Shown piece by piece: positions 1 through 8,418 of a stretch of 64,000 nt of DNA. Where the stretch lies: positions 1-64,000 of the forward strand of contig SAQL01000021.1 of the NCBI GenBank assembly GCA_004020645.1. Reading direction: 5' to 3'. A program made the position numbers and the translations under genes. Position 1 is the stretch's first letter; every line of letters starts with the position of its first letter. This DNA comes from Mesorhizobium sp. (GTDB lineage Bacteria; Pseudomonadota; Alphaproteobacteria; Rhizobiales; Rhizobiaceae). The notes below the pieces were generated by a model, which did no database searches, was not told the DNA's origin, and saw nothing but the letters and a program-made list of their open reading frames with translations.

Positions 1-68
1 AGCCACGCTCGATGTTCATGATGTGTGAATCCGATAGGTCACTATACGGGGAGAAGTGCCCGGTCCAC

Positions 69-100
69 CCTCCGCAGCTGCAGCGCAGCTGCTGCGGAGG
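69..100. terminator. Inverted repeat, possible terminator
   Basis: A 10-base inverted repeat (69-78 against 91-100) closes a 12-base loop that can itself pair. It lies about 60 bases past the stop of the minus-strand metallo-hydrolase gene, so it could end that transcript. There is no long T run after it, so this is only a structural suggestion. The rest of bases 1-160 shows no supportable gene. Confidence 0.35.
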
Positions 101-160
101 ACGGGCAGGGCGATGAGGGGCGGCGCCGAGATTGCAATAGTTGGTCCCGCGCCCCTCTCC

Positions 161-1033
161 TCAAAGGCAATCGAGCGGAAACTTCAGATAGCGGCGTCCG
201 TTGGATTCCGGTTCGGGCAAGCGCCCGCCGTTTATGTTGACCTGCAGCGCATGCAGGATCAGCCTCGGCATCGGCAGCGTCCTGTCGCGCGCCTCGCGCA
301 ACGCCACGAACTCGGCCTCGGTCCTGCAGGCGGATACATGGGTGTTCTTGGATTTCTGTTCCGCGACCGTGCTCTCCCACAAGGGTTCGCGTCCTCCCGT
401 CTGGTAGTCATGACCGACGAACAGACGTGTCTCGTCCGGCAGCGCGAGGATATTTTGGATCGAGCGCCAGAGTTGCGCGGCACTGCCGCCGGGAAAGTCC
501 GCTCTCGCCGTGCCGCTGTCCGGCATGAACAGCGTATCGTGGATGAAAGCGGCGTCGCCGATCACATAGGTGATCGAGGCCAGCGTGTGGCCAGGTGAAA
601 AAAGCACCTTTGCCGGAATGCCGCCGACCGAAAAGGTCTCGCCATCGGCAAACAGCCTGTTCCACTGGGATCCGTCGGCAGGAAAATCCGGCCAGTTGTA
701 GATCGCCTTCCACAATTTCTGGACGTCGATGATCTTCTCACCAATCGCCGTGGGCGCCCCGGTCTTCGCGCTAAGATAGTTCGCCGCCGAGAAATGGTCG
801 GCATGCGGGTGCGTGTCGAGGATCCACTCGACCTCCAGCCCGTTCTCCCTGATGAAATCGAGCAGAGCGTCGGCATTTTTCGTCGCCGTGGCGCCGGACT
901 TCTCGTCGAAATCGAGGACCGGATCGATGATTGCGCATCGGCGCGTCTGCGGGTCGGCGACGACATACTGTATGGACCCGCTTGGCCTGTCGTAAAAGCC
1001 TGCCACCTGCAGCTTGGCCGATGTCGCGTCCAA
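161..1033 (-). CDS. MBL-fold metallo-hydrolase (persulfide dioxygenase-like)
   Basis: About 290 residues of the metallo-beta-lactamase fold. The metal-binding signature THPHADH is plain near residue 80, with later ligands in SPGHT, in IHDTLF and in VGHDY, the arrangement of glyoxalase II and ETHE1-type sulfur dioxygenases. The length and the long C-terminal tail (AEQKSKNTHV) match the rhizobial proteins of this group, which act on glutathione persulfide or related thiols; the substrate is inferred only. There is no good ATG start. A TTG at 1033, preceded by an AGGGAG ribosome site, is chosen; another TTG lies at 1048. The gene is on the same strand as the peroxiredoxin upstream, 150 bases away, which fits a thiol or oxidant theme. 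Confidence 0.85.
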   Translation of the reverse strand: MDATSAKLQVAGFYDRPSGSIQYVVADPQTRRCAIIDPVLDFDEKSGATATKNADALLDFIRENGLEVEWILDTHPHADHFSAANYLSAKTGAPTAIGEKIIDVQKLWKAIYNWPDFPADGSQWNRLFADGETFSVGGIPAKVLFSPGHTLASITYVIGDAAFIHDTLFMPDSGTARADFPGGSAAQLWRSIQNILALPDETRLFVGHDYQTGGREPLWESTVAEQKSKNTHVSACRTEAEFVALREARDRTLPMPRLILHALQVNINGGRLPEPESNGRRYLKFPLDCL

Positions 1034-1182
1034 TCCCGGCTCCCTCAACTCCCACCCGGCAGGAATGGTTTTCCCTGCCGGGGTAAAAGAAGAGCATGGT
1101 CATTCGCCAGCGCCACGCCGTCAAGCACCGCATGCTTCGCCGAGGCAAAAAGGCCGAAAATCCTTTCGTGCTGTCCTGCCGC

Positions 1183-1842
1183 TCAGGCGGAGGGCTGCTT
1201 GGTCTTCCTGAGATACGGCAGGATCGTCTCGAAGGCCCCGAAACGCTTGACCGCATCCTCGTTGGAGACCGCAGCCGTTATGATGACATCCTCGCCCTGC
1301 TTCCAGTTCGCCGGCGTCGCCACCTGATGCTTGGCGGTCAGTTGGATGGAATCGATCGCGCGCAGGATCTCATCGAAGTTGCGGCCGGTCGTCATCGGAT
1401 AGGTGAGGACCAGCTTGATCTTCTTGTCGGGGCCGATGACGTAGACCGAACGCACCGTCGCATTGTCGGCGGGCGTACGGCCTTCCGAGGTTTCGCCGGC
1501 ACCAGCCGGCAGCATATCGTAAAGCTTGGCGACCTTGAGGTCCTTGTCGCCGATCAGCGGATAGTTCAGCGAATAGCCGGTCGCCGTCTTGATGTCGTCC
1601 TGCCATCTTTCGTGGCTTTCGACCGGATCGACGGAAATGCCGATGATCTTGACGTTGCGCTTCCTGAACTCGCCTTCCAGCCCGGCCATCGTGCCGAGTT
1701 CGGTCGTGCAGACCGGCGTGAAATTCTTCGGATGGCTGAAAAGCACTGCCCAGCCGTCACCGATCCATTCGTGGAAGTTGATCGTCCCTTGCGTGGTTTC
1801 GGCCGTGAAATCCGGCGCGGTGTCATTGATACGAAGGCCCAT
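1183..1842 (-). CDS. 1-Cys peroxiredoxin (Prx6 type)
   Basis: A 219-residue peroxiredoxin, the usual length of the Prx6/LsfA subfamily. The peroxidatic cysteine sits in NFTPVCTTELG near residue 48. The C-terminal half carries the long dimerisation region of 1-Cys enzymes (GPDKKIKLVLTYPMTTGRNF), and no resolving cysteine is visible. These enzymes reduce hydrogen peroxide and organic hydroperoxides in the cytoplasm. The ATG at 1842 follows AGGGTAGGGA. Upstream lies the structured segment next to zapA; downstream is the MBL-fold hydrolase on the same strand. Confidence 0.95.
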   Translation of the reverse strand: MGLRINDTAPDFTAETTQGTINFHEWIGDGWAVLFSHPKNFTPVCTTELGTMAGLEGEFRKRNVKIIGISVDPVESHERWQDDIKTATGYSLNYPLIGDKDLKVAKLYDMLPAGAGETSEGRTPADNATVRSVYVIGPDKKIKLVLTYPMTTGRNFDEILRAIDSIQLTAKHQVATPANWKQGEDVIITAAVSNEDAVKRFGAFETILPYLRKTKQPSA

Positions 1843-1892
1843 GGCGTGTCCCTACCCTGTTGTCGCGGCCGGTATTGACCAATCACCGGCGC

Positions 1893-2050
1893 TATCTGCT
1901 TAATTTTACCACTGCGGCGTCATCGCTTCAAACACCTGTTGCGCCGGCATTCAAGGTCGGCGTCGAAAACTTCTTCGTCTTTTGTCGCGACTGCAGCATT
2001 CTCGCCCATTGGTGCCGGCGCAACAGGCGTTTGGGCGCGGGAGCCGTGGA
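1893..2050 (-). ncRNA. ssrS: Candidate 6S RNA (ssrS) downstream of zapA
   Basis: The 210-base gap between zapA and the peroxiredoxin is not empty. Read on the minus strand, a 20-base arm (2032-2013) pairs with 1949-1930 with only one G-T wobble, enclosing a 63-base loop that can pair further. Outside it, TTCCACGGC near 2048 can pair with GCCGCAGTGGTAA near 1900. The result is one long, bulged rod of about 150 bases. In many proteobacteria the 6S RNA gene lies just downstream of zapA on the same strand, exactly this position. Shape and synteny support the call; the boundaries are approximate and the sequence was not compared with a covariance model. A long terminator hairpin is the alternative. 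Confidence 0.45.
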
Positions 2051-2053
2051 ACT

Positions 2054-2419
2054 CTAGCCCTTGTTCACCGCCAGCGTCGTCGCCAGATCTTCCATGCGCT
2101 GGGCGAGCGCGCCAAGCGCCTGGGTCAGCACGGTATCGTTCTTATCGGCCTTGGTCAGCGCGTCGTCGCGCGTCTTGCGCAGCGTTAGCACTTCGCTTTC
2201 CATGCCCTTGACGCGTTTTTGCAGTTCCGAAAGCTCGTCCATGACCATGATGCCGGCCATCACCGTCAGCCGCTGATCGCCGATCTCGCCGAAGGAATCC
2301 TTCAGATGCGAGACATAGCGGTCGAAGCGCTCCGCAAGGTCGATCAGATGTTCTTCCTGGCCCTCGTCGCAAGCCATGCGATACTGCTTGCCGTCGATAG
2401 AAACCGTGACTTGTGCCAT
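2054..2419 (-). CDS. zapA: Cell division protein ZapA
   Basis: 121 residues with the ZapA layout: an N-terminal beta segment (MAQVTVSIDGKQYRMAC), a helix with the family stretch LIDLAERFDRYVSHLKDS, the conserved LTVMAGIMVMDEL helix and a C-terminal coiled coil. ZapA binds FtsZ and bundles its filaments at midcell. The DUF4164 gene ends 11 bases upstream on the same strand, so the two form one transcript. The possible 6S RNA follows at once, as in other proteobacteria. Confidence 0.93.
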   Translation of the reverse strand: MAQVTVSIDGKQYRMACDEGQEEHLIDLAERFDRYVSHLKDSFGEIGDQRLTVMAGIMVMDELSELQKRVKGMESEVLTLRKTRDDALTKADKNDTVLTQALGALAQRMEDLATTLAVNKG

Positions 2420-2430
2420 TGGGCAAGCCC

Positions 2431-2703
2431 CTATCTGTCCAACACGGCGCGGATGGTTTCCATGGCGGTCACCAGCCGACGCGACACTTCCTTGTTGGCG
2501 TCTTCCAGCCGTTCGGCGCGCGCTTCGGAATTGTCGAGTTCCTGCGCCAGCCGCGAGCGGTCGGCGTTCATGCGCTGCACCTCCGCCTCGGCTTCCGTAT
2601 AGTCGCGCTCGTGCTCGAGCTTGGCCGCGACGGCATTTTCCAGCCCCTCCATGGCCTTACCCAGCCTGGCAATGACTTCCTTGAGTGTCGTTTCCCCGGT
2701 CAT
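2431..2703 (-). CDS. DUF4164 coiled-coil protein
   Basis: 90 residues, almost entirely helical and charged, with heptad-like spacing from about residue 20 to 80. It matches the DUF4164 family found beside zapA in Rhizobiales. Its role is unknown; the fixed pairing with zapA suggests a part in division or FtsZ regulation, but that is inference. The ATG at 2703 is the only sensible start. It is the first gene of the zapA transcript. Confidence 0.85.
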   Translation of the reverse strand: MTGETTLKEVIARLGKAMEGLENAVAAKLEHERDYTEAEAEVQRMNADRSRLAQELDNSEARAERLEDANKEVSRRLVTAMETIRAVLDR

Positions 2704-2864
2704 GGCTCTCGTCCTGCGCCCTGCCCATCACCGAATCATCCACGTTCAGAACGCGTTATGTCTGAAACATTACCCGCCGTGTGAAGCCAACGTCAACAAA
2801 GCTCTCGCGACTGTCCCCTGCTAACGCTAATGTAGAGCCTCCAAGACCCTTCTGGCGCCATCAC

Positions 2865-2932
2865 AAGACCGGCAAAAGCGCCGGTTTATTGACTAACAAG
2901 ATCGGCAAAAGCGCGCCGGTTTGTTGACTAAA
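2865..2932. repeat. Two tandem 33-35-base repeats upstream of tkt
   Basis: Two imperfect direct copies (2865-2897 and 2898-2932) share the pattern AAGAYCGGCAAAAGCG, then CCGGTTT and TTGACTAA. Each contains a small GGC-AAAAGC-GCC stem. The second copy ends in TTGACT, which may be the tkt -35 element. The rest of the 307-base gap (2704-3010) shows no gene. Confidence 0.7.
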
Positions 2933-2951
2933 AAGCCGCGCCTGCTATGTG
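2924..2951 (+). promoter_or_regulatory. Possible tkt promoter
   Basis: TTGACT at 2924-2929 is followed after 16 bases by TATGTG at 2946-2951, a fair match to the sigma-70-type pattern of rhizobia, about 60 bases before the tkt start. The -35 lies in the second tandem repeat, so the repeat may influence expression. Judged by eye only. Confidence 0.3.
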
Positions 2952-3010
2952 TCGCGCACCCTTTTCCAGGGCTCTCCCAAGGCCCCCGAACCCCCAACAC
3001 TGGAGGAAGC

Positions 3011-5002
3011 ATGACCTCGCGTGAACAACATGACCGGATGGCCAATGCGATCCGTTTTCTTTCCATGGACGCCGTCGAGAAGGCCCAGTCCGGCCACCCC
3101 GGCCTGCCCATGGGCTGCGCCGACATCGCCACGGTGCTGTTCACGCGGTTCCTGAAATACGATGCGAAGAGCCCGCATTGGCCCGATCGCGACCGCTTCA
3201 TCCTGTCGGCCGGCCACGGTTCGATGCTGCTTTATTCGCTGCTCTATCTGACCGGCTACGAGGACATCACCCTCGACCAGATCAAGCATTTTCGGCAAGT
3301 CGGGTCGAGGACGGCAGGCCATCCCGAATACGGCCATGCCGCCGGCATCGAGACGACGACCGGCCCGCTCGGCCAGGGCCTCGCCAATTCGGTTGGCTTC
3401 GCACTCGGCGAGCGCATCATGAATGCCGCCTTCGGCAATGACCTCGTCGACCACTACACCTATGTGCTGGCCGGCGACGGCTGCCTGATGGAGGGTGTTT
3501 CCCAGGAGGCCATCGCACTTGCCGGACATCTCAAGCTGAACAAGCTGATCGTCTTTTGGGACAACAACAACATCTCGATCGACGGCCCGGTGTCGCTGGC
3601 CGACAACACCGATCAGGTTGCCCGCTTCCAGGCATCCGGCTGGAACGCCAGCCACATCGACGGCCAGGATCCGGAAGCGATCGCGTATGCCATCGAGGCG
3701 GCCCGCCATTCCGACAAGCCGACGATGATCGCCTGCAAGACCACGATCGGCTTCGGCGCCCCGACCAAGGCCGGCACCAACAAGGCGCACGGTTCGCCGC
3801 TCGGCGCTGAGGAAATCGCCGGCGCGAGAAAATTCTTCGGTTGGGATTATCCGCCTTTCGAGCTTCCTGCCGATATCCTCGATGCCTGGCGCGACGCCGG
3901 CAAGACGGGCATCAAGGCACGCACCGACTGGGAAGGCCGCCTTGCCAAGGCCGACGCCCAATTGCGCAGCGAATTCGAGCGCCGCATCAGTGGCACGTTG
4001 CCGGCGAATTTCGACGCCGTCATCACCGACTACAAGAAGAAGCTCAGCACGGACAGGCCGAAGGTCGCCACCCGCAAATCGTCGGAAATGGCGCTCGAAA
4101 TCATCAACGGCGCGGTGCCGGAAACCATCGGCGGCTCGGCCGACCTGACCGGCTCCAACAACACCAAGACCAGCCAGACCAAGAACATCACTGCCGACGA
4201 CTACGGCCAGCGCTACGTTCACTACGGCGTCCGCGAGCACGGGATGGCTGCCGCGCTCAACGGACTGACGCTGCATGGCGGCATCATCGCCTATGGCGGC
4301 ACGTTCATGTGCTTTTCCGACTATGCCCGTCCGTCGATGCGGCTTGCCTCGCTGATGGGCATCCGCTCGATCTTCGTCATGACCCACGATTCCATCGGTC
4401 TCGGCGAGGACGGCCCGACCCATCAACCGGTCGAGCATCTGGCCGCACTGCGCGCCATTCCGAACCACAATGTCTTCCGCCCGGCGGACGCGGTCGAGAC
4501 CGCCGAATGCTGGCAATTGGCCATCGAGCAGGAAAAGACGCCTTCGACGCTGGCGCTGACCCGGCAGAACCTGGCGGCGGTGCGCAACGACTTCGTTGCG
4601 GAGAACCTCAGCCGCCACGGCGCCTATGAGCTCGCCGCCGCCAGTGGCGATGCGGCGGTGACGATCTTCGCTTCGGGTTCCGAGGTCGAGATTGCGCTGG
4701 CGGCGCGCGAGGCATTGGAGAAGCACGGCCATCCGACCCGCGTCGTCTCCGTCCCCTGCTTCGAATTGTTCGACAAGCAGAGCGCCGACTATCGCAACAA
4801 GACGATCGGCAACGCGCCGATCAAGATCGCCATCGAAGCCGGCATCCGCCAGGGCTGGGATCATTTCATCGGCACCGACGGCATCTTCATCGGCATGACC
4901 GGCTTCGGCGCGTCTGGCACGATCGAACAGCTCTATCCGCATTTCGGCATCACCGCGGAAGCGACGGTGAAGGCGGCGGAAGCCCGCCTGCACGGCGAGT
5001 AA
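3011..5002 (+). CDS. tkt: Transketolase
   Basis: 663 residues, the usual length. It moves two-carbon ketol units between sugar phosphates in the non-oxidative pentose phosphate pathway, using thiamine diphosphate. Visible features are the N-terminal SGHPG motif near residue 28, the cofactor-binding GDGCLMEG (about 155-162) followed by the conserved WDNNNISIDG, and the pyrimidine-domain YGVREHGM near residue 410 with GEDGPTHQPVEHL near 465. The frame is open upstream, but the ATG at 3011 has a GGAGGA site at 3002 and gives the normal N terminus. It is the first gene of the plus-strand central-carbon cluster, 154 bases before gap. Confidence 0.98.
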   Translation: MTSREQHDRMANAIRFLSMDAVEKAQSGHPGLPMGCADIATVLFTRFLKYDAKSPHWPDRDRFILSAGHGSMLLYSLLYLTGYEDITLDQIKHFRQVGSRTAGHPEYGHAAGIETTTGPLGQGLANSVGFALGERIMNAAFGNDLVDHYTYVLAGDGCLMEGVSQEAIALAGHLKLNKLIVFWDNNNISIDGPVSLADNTDQVARFQASGWNASHIDGQDPEAIAYAIEAARHSDKPTMIACKTTIGFGAPTKAGTNKAHGSPLGAEEIAGARKFFGWDYPPFELPADILDAWRDAGKTGIKARTDWEGRLAKADAQLRSEFERRISGTLPANFDAVITDYKKKLSTDRPKVATRKSSEMALEIINGAVPETIGGSADLTGSNNTKTSQTKNITADDYGQRYVHYGVREHGMAAALNGLTLHGGIIAYGGTFMCFSDYARPSMRLASLMGIRSIFVMTHDSIGLGEDGPTHQPVEHLAALRAIPNHNVFRPADAVETAECWQLAIEQEKTPSTLALTRQNLAAVRNDFVAENLSRHGAYELAAASGDAAVTIFASGSEVEIALAAREALEKHGHPTRVVSVPCFELFDKQSADYRNKTIGNAPIKIAIEAGIRQGWDHFIGTDGIFIGMTGFGASGTIEQLYPHFGITAEATVKAAEARLHGE

Positions 5003-5019
5003 ATCCAGACACCCGCGAG

Positions 5020-5037
5020 ACCGCGCATGGCGGTTTT
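5020..5037 (+). terminator. Weak hairpin after tkt
   Basis: ACCGC (5020-5024) pairs with GCGGT (5030-5034), followed by TTT and framed by an outer CCCGC/GCGGG pair. It could be a partial terminator or a processing site between tkt and gap. The stem is short. Confidence 0.3.
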
Positions 5038-5156
5038 GCGGGCAGCCTCAGTCTGGTGGACTTAAATCCAACCCATCGACGGCTGGATTCTTTGGCAGCC
5101 CGCCGTTATGAAGCTGCGGACTTGATCTTCGGCCTCCAACTCCCAGGGAGAGAAAA

Positions 5157-6167
5157 ATGACCGTCAGAGTTGCCATCAACGGATTCGGCCGCATCGGCCG
5201 CAACATCCTGCGCGCCATCCACGAATCCGGCCGCAAGGACATCGACGTCGTCGCCGTCAACGACCTCGGCCCGGTCGAGACCAATGCGCATCTGCTGCGA
5301 TACGACAGCGTGCATGGCCGCTTCCCGCATGAAGTCACGGTCGACGGTGACCAGATCACCGTCGGCAGCGAAAAATTCAAGGTCACCGCGATCAAGGACC
5401 CGACGCAGCTGCCGTGGAAGGATCTCGGCATCGACATCGCGCTCGAATGCACCGGCATCTTCACCGCCCGCGACAAGGCCGCCGCGCATCTGACCGCCGG
5501 CGCCAAGCGCGTCCTCGTCTCGGCGCCTGCCGAGGGCGCCGATCTCACCGTCGTCTATGGCATCAACCATGACAAGCTGACCAAGGACCACATCGTCATC
5601 TCGAACGCCTCCTGCACCACCAACTGCCTGGCGCCGCTGGCAGCCGTGCTGCATGAGGCCGTCGGCATCGAGAAGGGCATGATGACGACGATCCACTCCT
5701 ACACCGGCGACCAGCCGACATTGGACACCATGCACAAGGATCTCTACCGCGCCCGCGCCGCGGCGCTGTCGCAGATCCCGACCTCGACCGGCGCGGCCAA
5801 GGCGATCGGCCTGGTGCTGCCCGACCTCAAGGGCAAGCTCGACGGCATCTCCATCCGCGTGCCGACCCCGAACGTCTCGGTCGTCGATTTCAAGTTCGTC
5901 GCCAAGCGTTCGACCACGGTGCAGGAAATCAACGAGGCGGTGATCGCCGCCTCCAACGGCAAGTTGAAGGGCGTTCTCGCCGTCACCCGTCATCCGAACG
6001 TGTCGATCGACTTCAACCACGATCCGCATTCGTCGATCATGGCGCTCGACCAGACCAAGGTCATGGACGGCAACTTCGTTTCGGTGCTGTCCTGGTACGA
6101 CAATGAATGGGGTTTTTCCAACCGCATGGCCGACACCGCAGTCGCCTTCGGCAAGACCATCGCCTGA
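5157..6167 (+). CDS. gap: Glyceraldehyde-3-phosphate dehydrogenase, type I
   Basis: 336 residues. It oxidises and phosphorylates glyceraldehyde 3-phosphate to 1,3-bisphosphoglycerate, or runs the reverse in gluconeogenesis. The Rossmann motif INGFGRIGR lies at residues 6-14, the catalytic cysteine in SNASCTTNC near 153 and the conserved HSYTGDQ just after 180. The C-terminal WYDNEWGFSNRM is intact. The start at 5157 follows AGGGAGAG. It lies between tkt and the antiporter gene and has its own terminator, so it can be expressed separately. Confidence 0.98.
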   Translation: MTVRVAINGFGRIGRNILRAIHESGRKDIDVVAVNDLGPVETNAHLLRYDSVHGRFPHEVTVDGDQITVGSEKFKVTAIKDPTQLPWKDLGIDIALECTGIFTARDKAAAHLTAGAKRVLVSAPAEGADLTVVYGINHDKLTKDHIVISNASCTTNCLAPLAAVLHEAVGIEKGMMTTIHSYTGDQPTLDTMHKDLYRARAAALSQIPTSTGAAKAIGLVLPDLKGKLDGISIRVPTPNVSVVDFKFVAKRSTTVQEINEAVIAASNGKLKGVLAVTRHPNVSIDFNHDPHSSIMALDQTKVMDGNFVSVLSWYDNEWGFSNRMADTAVAFGKTIA

Positions 6168-6197
6168 CCGCAGAACCATCTTCTTGCGACTTGAAAC

Positions 6198-6219
6198 GCC
6201 CGGCCTGTCCGGGCATTTT
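6198..6219 (+). terminator. Rho-independent terminator after gap
   Basis: GCCCGG (6198-6203) and CCGGGC (6209-6214) form a 6-base GC stem with a 5-base loop, followed by ATTTT. It lies 31 bases past the gap stop. Beyond it, 6220-6418 holds no visible gene. Confidence 0.65.
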
Positions 6220-6418
6220 CATGACAGCGCCCAGCGCCCTTTTGGATGCGCAACGACGCTCTAAGGGTTTGTTTGGCAAGACCCGCGCCTTGAGCGCCAA
6301 AACACTCATAAACCAGCGGCATAGGGCAAAAAACCACCCTCACGCCTTGCACCGGTCATGTCTTCGCCTCACTCTGCCGTAAAGCGAGAGGAACACGAAT
6401 TCGAGGGGCAATTGGCGG

Positions 6419-8308
6419 ATGGAGCATGCGATCTATCTCATGACGCTGGTCGGCGCTGCGCTCGTCGTCGCCGCCGCGTTTTCGAGCCTGATCGCCTTCC
6501 GCTTCGGCGCCCCTCTCTTGCTGCTGTTTCTCTGCATTGGCCTGGCCACGGGAACCGACGGCCTCGGCATCCAGTTCGACAATGCGCGGCTGGCTTATTT
6601 TGCCGGCTCACTGGCGCTGGCGGTGATCCTGTTCGATTCCGGTTTCGGCACGCCACTCAACGCGTTGCGGCAGGCGGCCGGACCGGCGCTGTCGCTGGCG
6701 ACCATCGGCGTCCTTTTGACCACTGGCCTGTTCGGCGCCGTCGCCCACTATCTGCTCGATCTCAGCTGGCTGGAATCCTTCCTGCTTGGGGCCGCTGTCG
6801 CCTCGACCGACGCCGCAGCGGTGTTCTTCCTGTTGCGCGCCGGCGAGATCAATTTGCGCGAACGCGTGCGTTCCACGCTCGAGGTGGAATCCGGCACCAA
6901 TGACCCGATCGCCATCTTCCTGACCATAAGCCTGGTCGAGATCATCGCCGCCAACGCCAGCCCCGAGGCCAGGGTGCTGTTTACCGACCTCCTCCTCGGC
7001 TTCCTTCTCAACATGGGACTTGGCGCCGTCGTCGGCATTTTCGGCGGCCTCGCCATCGTCCGCCTCGTCGACCGGCTCAATCTCGACCACGGGCTGCTGC
7101 CGATCTTCGTGCTGACGCTGTCGCTGATGGTGTTCGCCGCCGCCGGCGCCATTGGCGGCTCCGGCTTTCTGGCGGTCTATCTCGCCGGTCTCATCGCCGG
7201 CAATTCCGACATCCGCGCCGTCACCATCCTCAAGCGCTTCCAGGACGGCATGTCGTGGCTGGCGCAGATCATCATGTTCCTGATCCTCGGCCTGTTCGCG
7301 ACGCCCTCGCAATTTCCGGCGATCCTGCTGCCGGCGGTGCTGCTGGGCCTGTTCCTGATCTTCGTGGCGCGGCCAATCGCCGTCTGGCTTTGCCTGATGC
7401 CGTTTCGTCTGCCGCGCCCGGAAGTCGCCTTCGTCTCATGGGTCGGCCTGCGTGGCGCCGTGTCGATCCTGCTCGCCATCACGCCGCTGCTTGGCGGTCT
7501 TGAGAATGGCCGCCTCATCTTCAACACGGCCTTCATCGTGGTATTGGTATCGCTGGTCATCCAGGGGTGGACCGTCGGACCGCTGGCGCGCCGCCTCGGC
7601 CTGATCGTGCCGGCCCGCCTCGGTCCGTTGGACAAGGTCGAGCTCGAATTGCCGGGCTCCGCCCATCACGAGCTGCTCGCCTACCGCGTAGCACCTGGCA
7701 GCCCGGTGGCGCGCGGCGAGCGCATTCCGCGCTGGGCGCGGCCGTCGCTGGTGCTGCGCGACGGGCGCTCGATGCGCTTTCAGGACATGGGCAGGCTCGC
7801 CGCCGGCGACCATGTCTACATCTTCGTGCCGGATCGCTATCCGGCCCTGCTCGACAAGCTGTTCGCCAGCCGCGCCGTGGTCGATCCCGAGGATGCCGAC
7901 TTCTTCGGCGCCTTCGCCGTCGATCCGGCGCGCTCCGCCGCGGAACTGGAAGCCGCTTACGCGCCAGGCCTGAGCGAGGAGGAACGCAAGCTGACCGTCG
8001 GCGACCTGGTGACGGCGCGGCTCGGCGGCCATGCCGAATATGCCGACCGCGTGCTGATTGGTCCGATCGAGCTGATCGTCCGCGACGTCGACGACAAGGG
8101 CAGGATCACCGGTCTCGGTCTTTCCCTCGAGCCGACCGCGCCAGTGGCGCGGGTGCCGGTGTTCCTGAGTGCCGGCGAAATCGCCGACCGCATCGTTGGC
8201 TTTGTTCGCAATTGGCGCAAGCGGGCCAAAAAGCCGGTTGCCGAGGCGCCAGACGACGCGGAACCGGCTCCACAGCCAGTGATGGAAAAAGCAACCGGCG
8301 AGGGCTGA
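6419..8308 (+). CDS. cvrA: Potassium/proton antiporter, CPA1 (NhaP2/CvrA type)
   Basis: 629 residues. The N-terminal 400 or so form about a dozen membrane helices of the Na+/H+ exchanger fold, with the ion-site regions AAVASTDAAAVFFLL and ESGTNDPIAIFL clearly present. The last 200 residues are soluble and include a TrkA-C-type domain (HELLAYRVAPGSPVARGE) and a CorC/HlyC-like tail, the layout of NhaP2/CvrA K+/H+ antiporters. They expel potassium and help regulate pH and cell volume. The gene sits between gap and pgk in the same direction. A GAGGGG site precedes the ATG. Confidence 0.93.
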   Translation: MEHAIYLMTLVGAALVVAAAFSSLIAFRFGAPLLLLFLCIGLATGTDGLGIQFDNARLAYFAGSLALAVILFDSGFGTPLNALRQAAGPALSLATIGVLLTTGLFGAVAHYLLDLSWLESFLLGAAVASTDAAAVFFLLRAGEINLRERVRSTLEVESGTNDPIAIFLTISLVEIIAANASPEARVLFTDLLLGFLLNMGLGAVVGIFGGLAIVRLVDRLNLDHGLLPIFVLTLSLMVFAAAGAIGGSGFLAVYLAGLIAGNSDIRAVTILKRFQDGMSWLAQIIMFLILGLFATPSQFPAILLPAVLLGLFLIFVARPIAVWLCLMPFRLPRPEVAFVSWVGLRGAVSILLAITPLLGGLENGRLIFNTAFIVVLVSLVIQGWTVGPLARRLGLIVPARLGPLDKVELELPGSAHHELLAYRVAPGSPVARGERIPRWARPSLVLRDGRSMRFQDMGRLAAGDHVYIFVPDRYPALLDKLFASRAVVDPEDADFFGAFAVDPARSAAELEAAYAPGLSEEERKLTVGDLVTARLGGHAEYADRVLIGPIELIVRDVDDKGRITGLGLSLEPTAPVARVPVFLSAGEIADRIVGFVRNWRKRAKKPVAEAPDDAEPAPQPVMEKATGEG

Positions 8309-8418
8309 CTGCTTGCGGCCCGAGGCGTGGATCATATTTTCCGTGAACTCCCATGCAGGTCTTGCATCGTCGTTGATGCGGGGTAAGGTCCCCGCGATTT
8401 TTCGCGAAAGGGAACAGC

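Noticed and set aside
2945..4993. 682-codon open frame antisense to transketolase
   Set aside because: It is the mirror of a GC-rich coding region with strong third-position bias. It has no ribosome site and no recognisable domain, while the opposite strand encodes a complete enzyme.
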